The notes below the pieces were generated by a model. That model had not been told where the DNA came from, did not search any database, and saw only the letters and a list, made by a program, of their open reading frames with translations. 64,000 nt of DNA from positions 248,001-312,000 of the forward strand of contig NZ_JAKLTM010000001.1 of assembly GCF_022012305.1 (NCBI RefSeq), read 5' to 3'. Each line of letters starts with the position of its first letter. Position 1 is the stretch's first letter. The stretch comes from Ramlibacter paludis. Its GTDB lineage: Bacteria > Pseudomonadota > Gammaproteobacteria > Burkholderiales > Burkholderiaceae_C. The translations under genes and the position numbers were made by a program. Shown here piece by piece: positions 1-7,074 of the stretch.

Positions 1-264
1 GACTGGGCCGGCGCCGAGGCAGGCGAAGGCGGCCAGCGCATGCCCGGCGCGCAGAGCCGCTGGAGCGGCGGCAAGGACCTGGGCTGGGAGCCGCTGCGGC
101 CCGAGCGCGTGGTGGAAGTCAAGTACGACCACCTGCAAGGCGACCGCTTCCGCCACGCCGCGGTCTTTCTGCGCTGGCGGGCCGACAAGCCGGCCGAAGA
201 CTGCAAGTACGACCAGCTGGAGGTGACGACGCCGTTTGCGCTCTCCAAGGTGTTCGGCGCATGA
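1..264 (+). CDS. ATP-dependent DNA ligase, C-terminal fragment (5' end outside window)
   Basis: The reading frame is open from base 1 to a TGA at 262-264, so only the last 87 residues are present. They form the end of the OB-fold domain of an ATP-dependent DNA ligase. RWSGGKDLGWEPLRP followed by VVEVKYDHLQGDRFRH matches the motif V region and the RF(R)H...LRWR-DK motif VI of mycobacterial LigC/LigD-like ligases, which seals nicks with ATP. A separate LigD-type polymerase gene lies 2.7 kb away on the other strand, so both may serve non-homologous end joining, although no ku gene is visible here. Whether further domains precede the ligase cannot be seen. Confidence 0.85.
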   Translation, partial: DWAGAEAGEGGQRMPGAQSRWSGGKDLGWEPLRPERVVEVKYDHLQGDRFRHAAVFLRWRADKPAEDCKYDQLEVTTPFALSKVFGA

Positions 265-277
265 TGGCCTCCGCGCC

Positions 278-1504
278 ATGACCGACAGGACCACCTCGAC
301 GCAGTGCTGCATTGCCGGCGGCGGACCGGCCGGGATCATGCTGGGCTTCCTGCTGGCGCGTGCCGGCGTCGACGTGGTCGTGCTCGAGAAGCACGCGGAC
401 TTCCTGCGCGACTTCCGCGGGGACACCATCCACCCTTCCACGCTGACGGTGCTGGACGATCTCGGCCTGCTGGACGAATTCCTCGCGCTGCCGCACGACG
501 AAGTGCTGGAACTGACGGCGGACGTCTACGGCGAGATCTTCACGATGGCGGACTTCCGCCACGTGCCGGCGGCGCGCCACATGCTGGTGCTGGTGCCGCA
601 GTGGGACTTCCTGGACTTCATGGCGCGCAAGGCGCGGGAGCTGCCGCACTTCCACCTGCGCATGGGCAGCCGGGCCGAGGCCGTGGTAACCACCGGCGAG
701 CGCGTCACCGGGCTGGAGGGCAGCGACGGCGAGGGCCGCTGGCGGATCGATGCCGACCTCGTGGTCGCCGCCGATGGCCGACACACCACGGTGCGCGAAA
801 GCGCGGGCCTGCAGGCCACCGATGTCGGCGCGCCCATCGACGTGCTCTGGTTCCGCCTGCCGCGCGATGCGGCACGGCATCCGGCGCGCACCGGCGGCAT
901 CATCCGCACGGGTGCGATGCTGGTGATGCTGGATCGCGGGACCTACTGGCAGTGCGCCTTCGTCATCCCCAAGGGGTCGCTCGATGCGCTGCGCGCCGAA
1001 GGCCTGGAGCGCTTCCGCGCGCGCATCGCGGCGATCGCGCCTTACCTGGAACCGGAACTGCAGCCGCTGGCCGGCTGGGACGACATCAAGCTGCTGAGCG
1101 TGCAGATCACCGACCTGCCGCGCTGGTACCGCGACGGCCTGCTGTGCATCGGGGACGCCGCGCACGCGATGTCGCCGGTGGGGGGAGTCGGCATCAACCT
1201 GGCGATCCAGGATGCCGTGGCGGCGGCCAACCTGCTGGCCGCGCCGCTGCGCGAGGGCAGGCTCACCAGCGCGGACCTGCACAAGGTGCAGCAGCGCAGG
1301 CACTGGCCGGCGCGCGTGACGCAGCGCGCCCAGGTCGCGATCCAGGAAACGGTGCTCTCGCCCTTGCTGGCCAACACGAGCGGGCCGGGCCACCCGCCCG
1401 CCGTGCTGCGCCTGCTGCAGCGCTTTCCGCGGCTGCGGCGGCTGCCGGCGCGGCTGGTCGGCATCGGCGTGCGGCCGGAACGCGTGGAAAGCGTCCAGCG
1501 CTGA
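278..1504 (+). CDS. FAD-dependent aromatic-ring-hydroxylase-type oxidoreductase
   Basis: 408 residues, a normal length for class A flavin monooxygenases (PHBH/UbiH/MhpA superfamily). The N-terminal Rossmann motif IAGGGPAGIMLGFLLARAG (about 12-30) binds the FAD ADP moiety. VVAADGRHTTVRES is the DG motif and LLCIGDAAHAMSPVGGVG is the GD motif contacting the flavin ribose. No membrane segment is evident, so it should act in the cytosol on an aromatic or quinone-like substrate with NAD(P)H and O2. I chose the ATG at 278, because the glycine-rich motif sits about ten residues in, rather than an upstream start overlapping the ligase end. The substrate is not deducible, and the neighbours (ligase, tag) give no metabolic clue. 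Confidence 0.85.
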   Translation: MTDRTTSTQCCIAGGGPAGIMLGFLLARAGVDVVVLEKHADFLRDFRGDTIHPSTLTVLDDLGLLDEFLALPHDEVLELTADVYGEIFTMADFRHVPAARHMLVLVPQWDFLDFMARKARELPHFHLRMGSRAEAVVTTGERVTGLEGSDGEGRWRIDADLVVAADGRHTTVRESAGLQATDVGAPIDVLWFRLPRDAARHPARTGGIIRTGAMLVMLDRGTYWQCAFVIPKGSLDALRAEGLERFRARIAAIAPYLEPELQPLAGWDDIKLLSVQITDLPRWYRDGLLCIGDAAHAMSPVGGVGINLAIQDAVAAANLLAAPLREGRLTSADLHKVQQRRHWPARVTQRAQVAIQETVLSPLLANTSGPGHPPAVLRLLQRFPRLRRLPARLVGIGVRPERVESVQR

Positions 1505-1507
1505 GCT

Positions 1508-2071
1508 TCAACGGGCAGCGCCGCGGCGGAAGCAGCCGACGGCGTGGTCGTCGACGATGCCCACGGCCTGCATCCACGCATAGACGATCACCGGCCCCAC
1601 GAACTTGAAGCCGCGCTGCTTCAGCGCCTTGGAGATCTCTTCCGACTTCTCCGTGCTCACTGGCAGGCTGCGGCCGTCGCCGCGGATCACCTGGCCGCCG
1701 GTGAAGGACCAGCAGAAGTCGGCGAAGTCCTCGCCCTGTTTCTCCATGGCGCAGTAGATCTTCGCGCCGGCAATGGTGGCCTCGATCTTCGCGCGCGAGC
1801 GGATGATGCCGGGGTTCTCCAGCAGCTTCGCGACCTTCTTCTCGTCGAAGCGCGCAACCTTGCGCGGATCGAAGCCGGCAAAGGCCTCGCGGAAGGCTTC
1901 GCGCTTGTGCAGGATGGTCCGCCAGGAGAGGCCCGCCTGGAAGCCCTCCAGCATCAGCATCTCCCACAGCATGCGCGCATCGCGCTGAGGCACGCCCCAT
2001 TCCTCGTCGTGGTAGCGGGCCATGAGCGCGTCGTCGCCGTTGGCCCAGGAGCAGCGGTTCAAGGTGGTCAT
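1508..2071 (-). CDS. tag: DNA-3-methyladenine glycosylase I
   Basis: 187 residues, the standard Tag length. Tag removes 3-methyladenine from alkylated DNA as the first step of base excision repair. The zinc-snap ligands are all visible: Cys7 and His21 near the N-terminus, His176 and Cys180 in DDHAVGC near the C-terminus. The family signatures YHDEEWGVP, LEGFQAGLSW, GIIRSRAKI and KQRGFKFVGP are intact, including the Glu of the LEG motif that faces the base pocket. The gene runs convergently into the flavin enzyme gene with 3 bases between stops. It is monocistronic here, with no ada/alkB-type regulator alongside. Confidence 0.95.
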   Translation of the reverse strand: MTTLNRCSWANGDDALMARYHDEEWGVPQRDARMLWEMLMLEGFQAGLSWRTILHKREAFREAFAGFDPRKVARFDEKKVAKLLENPGIIRSRAKIEATIAGAKIYCAMEKQGEDFADFCWSFTGGQVIRGDGRSLPVSTEKSEEISKALKQRGFKFVGPVIVYAWMQAVGIVDDHAVGCFRRGAAR

Positions 2072-2113
2072 CGGCCGATCGTACGGTCTGCGCCGGCCGG
2101 TCCGGCCACCACG

Positions 2114-2137
2114 AAAAAAAGGGGCCGAAGCCCCTTT
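2114..2137 (-). terminator. Rho-independent terminator of the Thr/Ser-rich protein gene
   Basis: On the minus strand an 8-bp stem AAAGGGGC / GCCCCTTT with a TTCG loop is followed by a run of seven T. It lies 17 bases after the stop codon at 2155. It sits between that gene and tag and would separate their transcripts. Confidence 0.8.
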
Positions 2138-2154
2138 CCTGGAAGACCGGCGGG

Positions 2155-2829
2155 TCAGTCCTTGTGCTTGTCGTGGCCCTTGGCCTTGCCCTGGCCGTGC
2201 TTGCCCGGACCGTCGGCATTGATGGCGCTGCTCACCGAGCCGGCGCTCACCGCGCCAGCCCCGTTGGCACCGGCACCCGCAGCTGCAACGCCGCCGAGGG
2301 TGGTGGAGGTGCTGCTCGTGCCGCTGGTGCCCGCCTGGGTGTTGCTCGTCGTCGCCGTGTTCTGCGTCGCGCTCGTGGCCTGGTTGGTCACGGCGCTCGG
2401 GCTGATGGTGACGTTGCTGTGCGGCATCGCCCGGAAGGTGGCGTCCGTGTTCACCGTGGTGCTCGCCTTCGGCGCGACCGACTGGCTGGCGGTGGTGCTC
2501 GTGGTGCTGCCCGCGCGATTCGTGGTCTTGCCGCTCTTGCCCGATCCCGTGGTGCTGCCGGTTGCCGCCTGCGTGCTGCTGGTGGTGGCGGTGTTCTGGG
2601 AGGCCGACGTGGTCTGGTTGGTCGTGGCGCTCGGGGCGATGGTGACGTTGCTGTGCGGCATCGCCCGGAAGGTCGCGTCGGTGTTGACCGTGGTGCTCGC
2701 GCTCGGGGCGACCGACTGGGTGGCCTGCGTGCCGGTGGTGCTCGTCGCCGTGTTGGCGGTTTGGGCGAGGACCGAGCCGCTGGCGGCGGCGGCGACGACG
2801 GCGGCGATGAGGGTGAGTTTGTTGATCAT
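2155..2829 (-). CDS. Exported Thr/Ser/Asn-rich protein with an internal 78-residue duplication
   Basis: 224 residues, no family recognised. Residues 1-22 form a Sec signal peptide (basic start, alanine-rich core, VLA cleavage site). The mature part is very rich in Thr, Ser, Ala and Asn and holds two near-identical copies of an about 51-residue unit (residues 38-88 and 116-166, offset 78). Each copy carries the conserved core DATFRAMPHSNVTI. The linker contains SGKSGKTTNR, and the tail (about 207-224) is a Gly/Lys/His segment ending KGHDKHKD. No cysteine is present in the mature chain. The composition suggests an extracellular or periplasmic low-complexity, possibly glycosylated or adhesive protein; that is inference. 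A good terminator follows. Confidence 0.7.
   Translation of the reverse strand: MINKLTLIAAVVAAAASGSVLAQTANTATSTTGTQATQSVAPSASTTVNTDATFRAMPHSNVTIAPSATTNQTTSASQNTATTSSTQAATGSTTGSGKSGKTTNRAGSTTSTTASQSVAPKASTTVNTDATFRAMPHSNVTISPSAVTNQATSATQNTATTSNTQAGTSGTSSTSTTLGGVAAAGAGANGAGAVSAGSVSSAINADGPGKHGQGKAKGHDKHKD
2332..2718 (-). repeat. Tandem intragenic duplication in the Thr/Ser-rich protein gene
   Basis: Two about 153-bp copies (2566-2718 and 2332-2484) start 234 bp apart, exactly 78 codons. Identity is highest over the DATFRAMPHSNVT-coding part (around 2404-2440 and 2638-2674), which is nearly invariant even at synonymous positions. That suggests a recent duplication or gene conversion. Confidence 0.8.
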
Positions 2830-2967
2830 CTGGTTTGTTTCTCCGTGGACAGATGCGCCATGTTGAGCAGGGGTGCGCCGCGCAAGGTGTCATCCACAGG
2901 GGACGGGCTCGGACGGCCAGCTCCTACACGTGGGCGGGCTCAGCGATTGCGCCGGGCTAGGTCAGCA

Positions 2968-4179
2968 TCAGGTGGAAGCGGGCTTGTCCGCCTTGGGCCG
3001 CAAGCGCGCCGGCACGTGCTCCAGGTTGATCCGCACGCGGTACGACACCGATGAACTTCCGCGCATCTTGTCCACCAGCACGTCGGCCGGCTGCAGATGA
3101 GCCGCGGCCTTCGGGTGCTTGGCCTTCCAGTCCTCCGCGGCCGCGATCGCTTCGGCTTCGCGCTGCGCGCGCGCAACTTCGACCAGCGGCTTCTTCGAGG
3201 GCGGCGCCCGCCTCGGCTCGCCGGCGCCCTTGCGGTAGTGCGGCGGCCAGGGCGCGTCGCCTTCGCCGTGCGACTCGGCCAGCGCCAGCAGCGGCTCCAG
3301 CGATTGCGGCTGCTCGTCGATTGCCGCATGCGGATCGCCGACCTGCAGGAACCGCCTGGGCACGGTCCACAGCGTGAAGTCGGCCGGATTGCACGCATCG
3401 AGTTCGTCCCAGCGCACCGGGGCCGACACGCGCGCATCGGGCTTGGCCCGCACCGAGTAGGCGGAGGCCACCGTGCGGTCCTTGGCGTTCTGGTTGTAGT
3501 CGACGAACACGCCGTGGCGCTCTTCCTTCCACCACTTGCTGGTGGCGAGCTGGGGCGCCCGGCGTTCGATCTCGCGCGCCAGCGCCAGTGCGGCGCGCCG
3601 CACTTCGTCGAAGGTCCAGCGCGGCTGGATGCGCACCAGCACGTGGATGCCGCGCGAACCCGAGGTCTTGGGCCAGCCCACCAGGCCCAGGTCGGCCAGC
3701 ACCGAGTGCGCGACCTTGGCCACCTCGACGATCTGCGGCCATTCGATGCCGGGCACGGGATCGAGGTCGACCCGCAGTTCGTCGGGATGGTCCAGGTCTT
3801 CGGCGCGCACCGGGTGCGGGTGCAGTTCCAGGCAGGCCAGGTTGGCCATCCAGGCGAGGTCGCTCGCGTGGCGTGGCACGACTTCCTCGGCGCTGCGGCC
3901 CGAGGGGAAGCGGATCTGGGCCACCTCGAGCCAGTCGGGCCGTTTCTCGGGAGCACGCTTCTGGAAGAAGAAATCCTCGGCGATGCCATTCGGGTAGCGC
4001 ACCAGCACGCAAGGCCGGCCACCCGCGCCGCGCAGCGCGCCTTCGGCCACCGCGAGGTAGTAGTCGACGAGGTCGCGCTTGCGCACGCGCGCTTCGGGGA
4101 TCAGCAGCTTGTCGGGGCTGGTGATGATGACCTCGCGGTCGCCGACCGTGAGGTGGAGTTCTTCCTTGGCGGCGGGCAT
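2968..4179 (-). CDS. LigD-type DNA polymerase/primase (stand-alone PolDom)
   Basis: 403 residues of the archaeo-eukaryotic primase superfamily. In bacterial end joining this domain fills gaps and adds ribonucleotides at double-strand breaks. The catalytic acidic pair is in RVDLDPVPG, the SGSRGIHVLV strand carries the conserved Ser-x-His region, and FVDYNQNAKDRTVASAYSVR is the late motif with the third acidic residue. Typical PolDom proteins have about 300 residues. This one has about 100 extra, with a Lys/Arg/Ala-rich helix (about 325-365) and a C-terminal segment resembling none I can name. No ligase or nuclease domain is attached; a ligase gene ends at base 264. The start is an ATG with no stronger upstream choice. 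Confidence 0.85.
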   Translation of the reverse strand: MPAAKEELHLTVGDREVIITSPDKLLIPEARVRKRDLVDYYLAVAEGALRGAGGRPCVLVRYPNGIAEDFFFQKRAPEKRPDWLEVAQIRFPSGRSAEEVVPRHASDLAWMANLACLELHPHPVRAEDLDHPDELRVDLDPVPGIEWPQIVEVAKVAHSVLADLGLVGWPKTSGSRGIHVLVRIQPRWTFDEVRRAALALAREIERRAPQLATSKWWKEERHGVFVDYNQNAKDRTVASAYSVRAKPDARVSAPVRWDELDACNPADFTLWTVPRRFLQVGDPHAAIDEQPQSLEPLLALAESHGEGDAPWPPHYRKGAGEPRRAPPSKKPLVEVARAQREAEAIAAAEDWKAKHPKAAAHLQPADVLVDKMRGSSSVSYRVRINLEHVPARLRPKADKPAST

Positions 4180-4222
4180 GAGGGCAAGCTAGCGCGGGTG
4201 GGGCATGCGTGGTGTCGGACGC

Positions 4223-4394
4223 AGCCGCGGTTCGGCTGCGCGCCCGCCACGGCCTACGGGCCGCACCGGCGAGCCGGGGTTTCCACCCCGGCCTACGAAA
4301 TCGGATAGCCGTAGGCCGGGGTGGAAACCCCGGCTCCCCCATCCCCGCCATCCACCCGTAGGCCGTGGTGAGCGGCGCAGCCCGAACCGCGGCT
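4223..4394. repeat. Nested inverted repeat (two palindromic pairs)
   Basis: An outer pair, 4223-4260 and 4355-4394 (about 40 bp, nearly perfect complements, each with GTAGGCCGTGG or its complement), encloses an inner pair, 4272-4296 and 4311-4335. The 25-bp inner arms are exact complements built on GCCGGGGTTTCCACCCCGGC. The outer right arm reaches into the stop codon of the DUF1501 gene. Parts of the unit recur at 54746-54885. It occupies most of the gap between two genes and could form a large cruciform or RNA hairpin. Confidence 0.85.
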
Positions 4395-5541
4395 AGCTCC
4401 GCAACAACCGCGGCAACGCCTTGCCCGTCGGCACGCCCGGGAACAACGCCCGCGCCACCCGCTCCGGCTCGATTCCGAAACACTCGCCTGCCGCTGCGCT
4501 CACCAAGGCATCGAGCCCGGTCGTCGGCTGCAGGTCCCGCCCCTCGTACAAGGACGCCAGCCCCGGCCAGTCGCCCAGCACGCGCCCGCCTTGCACCGCG
4601 CCGCCCAGCAGCATCGCCGCCGAGGCCGTGCCGTGGTCCGTGCCGTTCGTGCCATTGGCGGCCGCGGTGCGGCCGAACTCCGTCGCCACCAGCACCACCG
4701 TGTCGACCCAGGCCGGTCCCATGCCGGTGCGCAAGGCGGCCAGCATCGCATCGAGGTTCTTCAGCTGGTTCGCGAGTCGCGGACCTTGCGCACTGTGCGT
4801 GTCCCAGCCCCCGGTCTCCAGCATCGCGATGCGCGGACCGGCAGGCTGCGACAGGAAGCGCGCGGCCAGCTGCCCCAGCTCGGCCGGGTTCTGCCGCAGC
4901 GGCGCGCCCGCCATGCCGCGCGCTTCCATCGCGGCCGTCCACAGCGCGTGCAGCTGCGCATCCTGCGCGTACAGCTGCTCCACGCGCTGCAACAGGTCCT
5001 CGGGCGCCTGCCGCAGGGCCGAAGGCGCATACGAGGTGACCTTGGCCGGGCCGCGCATGGCCAGCGGCAGGGTCGGCGTGATCGCGACCGCCTCCGCGCC
5101 TTCCTTGGGCAGCAGCGCCACCAGGCGGTTCAGCCAGCCGTCCTTCAATTGATAAGGCGCGCTGCCGCCGGTCTCCAGCACGTTCTGGCCGTCGAAGTGC
5201 GAGCGATCCCGGTAAGGCGAGGCCACCGCATGCACGAACAGCGCTTCCTGCGCCGAATGCAGCTTCGCGGTCTCGGCCAGCGCGGGATGCAAGCCGAAGA
5301 GGCCGTCCATGCGCGTGAGCGACGCCGCATCCAGCGCGATCGCGCCGCGCAGCCGCGCATAGGCCGGATCGGCATAAGGCACGACGGTGTCGAGGCCGTC
5401 GGCCGCGCCCCGCTGGATCACGAAGACGAAACGCCGCTGCGTCGCGGCGCCGGCCAGCACCAGCCGCGGCGCCGCCAGCCACGCGGTGCCGGCAGCAGCG
5501 AGCTGGAGGAAACCGCGGCGCGAAGGGGAACGGGCTGTCAT
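4393..5541 (-). CDS. DUF1501 family Tat-exported protein
   Basis: 382 residues. The N-terminus SPSRRGFLQLAAAGTAWLAAP is a twin-arginine signal, so the protein should be exported folded. The body matches DUF1501, alkaline-phosphatase-like proteins related to sulfatases: FVFVIQRGAADGLDTVVPY at the start, FVHAVASPYRDRSHFDGQN, ETGGWDTHSAQG, and TEFGRTAAANGTNGTDHGTA with the DHG metal-site-like motif. It starts 3 bases after the stop of the upstream DUF1800 gene, so the two are surely cotranscribed. This pairing is conserved in many bacteria, but the biochemical role is not established. Its stop codon lies inside the outer arm of the 4.2-kb inverted repeat. Confidence 0.88.
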   Translation of the reverse strand: MTARSPSRRGFLQLAAAGTAWLAAPRLVLAGAATQRRFVFVIQRGAADGLDTVVPYADPAYARLRGAIALDAASLTRMDGLFGLHPALAETAKLHSAQEALFVHAVASPYRDRSHFDGQNVLETGGSAPYQLKDGWLNRLVALLPKEGAEAVAITPTLPLAMRGPAKVTSYAPSALRQAPEDLLQRVEQLYAQDAQLHALWTAAMEARGMAGAPLRQNPAELGQLAARFLSQPAGPRIAMLETGGWDTHSAQGPRLANQLKNLDAMLAALRTGMGPAWVDTVVLVATEFGRTAAANGTNGTDHGTASAAMLLGGAVQGGRVLGDWPGLASLYEGRDLQPTTGLDALVSAAAGECFGIEPERVARALFPGVPTGKALPRLLRS

Positions 5542-5544
5542 GGC

Positions 5545-6918
5545 TTACCTCCTCATGAATTCGGGCGACACCATCAGCAGCGCCAGCGCCGTGGCCGGAC
5601 TGTCGGCACGCGCCAGCGCCGTGGCCGTAGCCGCACCCACGCCGCCGGGCAGCAACTGCGGCGCCAGCGCCCGCGCATCGAGCGTGGCCGGCGCCAGCGA
5701 CGCCAGCCGCTGCGCCAGCTCCACCCGCCGCAGCAGCAGGTCGGGCGCCATCCAGCTGGCCGCAAGGTCGTCGTAGCCCGCAGGCGAGCCGGGCCGCCAC
5801 ACCGGCTGGCCCAGCTGGGCCAACATCGGGGCCAGCATCGTGCTGCGCGGCTCGCGCACACCCAGCCCGCGCAGGGCCGACAAGGTCCAGTCCCAGGGCG
5901 TCTTGAACTTGGGCTGGGCCTGCGCCCAGGCCTCCGGCGATTCCACCAGCGCGCGATACACGGTCGGCAGGTCGCCGCCGCTTTGCAGGAAGGCTTCGGC
6001 CAGGCGCTGCTGCAGCACGGGCGGCGGCTGGTCGCCGGCAAAGTGCCGCGCCAGCTTGGCCGCGATGTGCTGCGCGGTCGCCGGATGGCGCGCGAGGTCC
6101 GACAGGATCGCCGCCGCCTGCGCCTCGCCGCGCTGGTCGTAGGCCTGCCCCAGCACCCGCCGCGGCCCGGGTTCGTGCAGCGCCGGGAAATAGGCAAAAG
6201 CGCCGGGCGCCGCGTTGGCCGGCAGTCCGGGCAAGCCGCCCACGCTCCAGCCGGTGAGGGCGCGCGCGAACTCGGTCACGTCGTCCTGGCCGTAGCCGCT
6301 GCGCACGCCCAGCGTGTGCAGCTCGAGGATCTCGCGCGCCAGGTTCTCGTTGAGGCCGCGCCTGCGTTCCGGCGGCGCCCGCCGGCCGGCCGCGCTCTCC
6401 GGCCCGACCGACCGCGCCTGGTCCAGGTACAGCAGCATGGCCGGATGGCGCTCGGCGGCCAGCAGCAGGTCCTCGAAGCGGCCGAACACGTGCGGCCGGA
6501 TCGCCTCCGCCTCGAAGCTGCCGGCTAGCAGGCCCAGCGGCGCCTTCTCGACCGACACCGCGAAGTGGTTGGCCCAGAAGTGCACCAGCCGTTCGGCGAA
6601 CGGGGCCTGGGTCTCGACGGCGCTGGCGGTGCGGGCCAGCACCGCGCTGCGGTAGCGCTCCTGCCCCAGCTGGGCCAGCTTCTGCCGCGCGGCCAGTTCA
6701 TCCGGCCCGCGCAGGCCGCGCTGGTACTCGCCGTAGTAGGTGACCAGTTCGCCGCTGCCCGGCTCGCCGGACCAGGCCGGCGCCTTCGCGTCGTAGCGTT
6801 CGAACTGCGCCAGCAGGAATGCCCGCGGATCGGGCGGAAGGGTTTCGCCGGGACGCGCGCCGAGCCCGAAGCGGTTCAGGGCAGCGGCGGCCAGCCGTGG
6901 GTCGGCAGCAGGGCTCAT
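5545..6918 (-). CDS. DUF1800 family protein
   Basis: 457 residues. The DUF1800 signatures are clear: AALNRFGLGARPGE at the N-terminus, LVHFWANHFAVSVEK, GLNENLAREILELHTLGV and YDQRGEAQAAAILSDLARHPATAQHIAAKLARHF. The family is helical and nearly always encoded next to DUF1501, as here with a 3-base gap, but has no proven activity. No signal peptide is evident, so it may travel with the Tat substrate DUF1501 or act with it before export (inference). The ATG at 6918 was chosen because GGAGGTC sits at ribosome-binding distance and the family's N-terminal motif begins directly after it. The frame is open further upstream but antisense to prfC. Confidence 0.88.
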   Translation of the reverse strand: MSPAADPRLAAAALNRFGLGARPGETLPPDPRAFLLAQFERYDAKAPAWSGEPGSGELVTYYGEYQRGLRGPDELAARQKLAQLGQERYRSAVLARTASAVETQAPFAERLVHFWANHFAVSVEKAPLGLLAGSFEAEAIRPHVFGRFEDLLLAAERHPAMLLYLDQARSVGPESAAGRRAPPERRRGLNENLAREILELHTLGVRSGYGQDDVTEFARALTGWSVGGLPGLPANAAPGAFAYFPALHEPGPRRVLGQAYDQRGEAQAAAILSDLARHPATAQHIAAKLARHFAGDQPPPVLQQRLAEAFLQSGGDLPTVYRALVESPEAWAQAQPKFKTPWDWTLSALRGLGVREPRSTMLAPMLAQLGQPVWRPGSPAGYDDLAASWMAPDLLLRRVELAQRLASLAPATLDARALAPQLLPGGVGAATATALARADSPATALALLMVSPEFMRR

Positions 6919-7074
6919 GGGACCTCCGATGCCGGAATTAACGCCGAAGGCCGGTGATTCGTCACGCGCCAGCTTGTAAAGACCGCGCAAAGCACACGCG
7001 GCTGCCGGCTTGGCACAATACGGGGGTCCAGCCGCGGCGTCCGCCCGTGCGCCCGCCCCCTCCGGAGTCTCCCT

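Noticed and set aside
7011..7020. CACAAT as a -10 element for prfC
   Set aside because: No -35 at acceptable distance was found, so I do not list it as a promoter.
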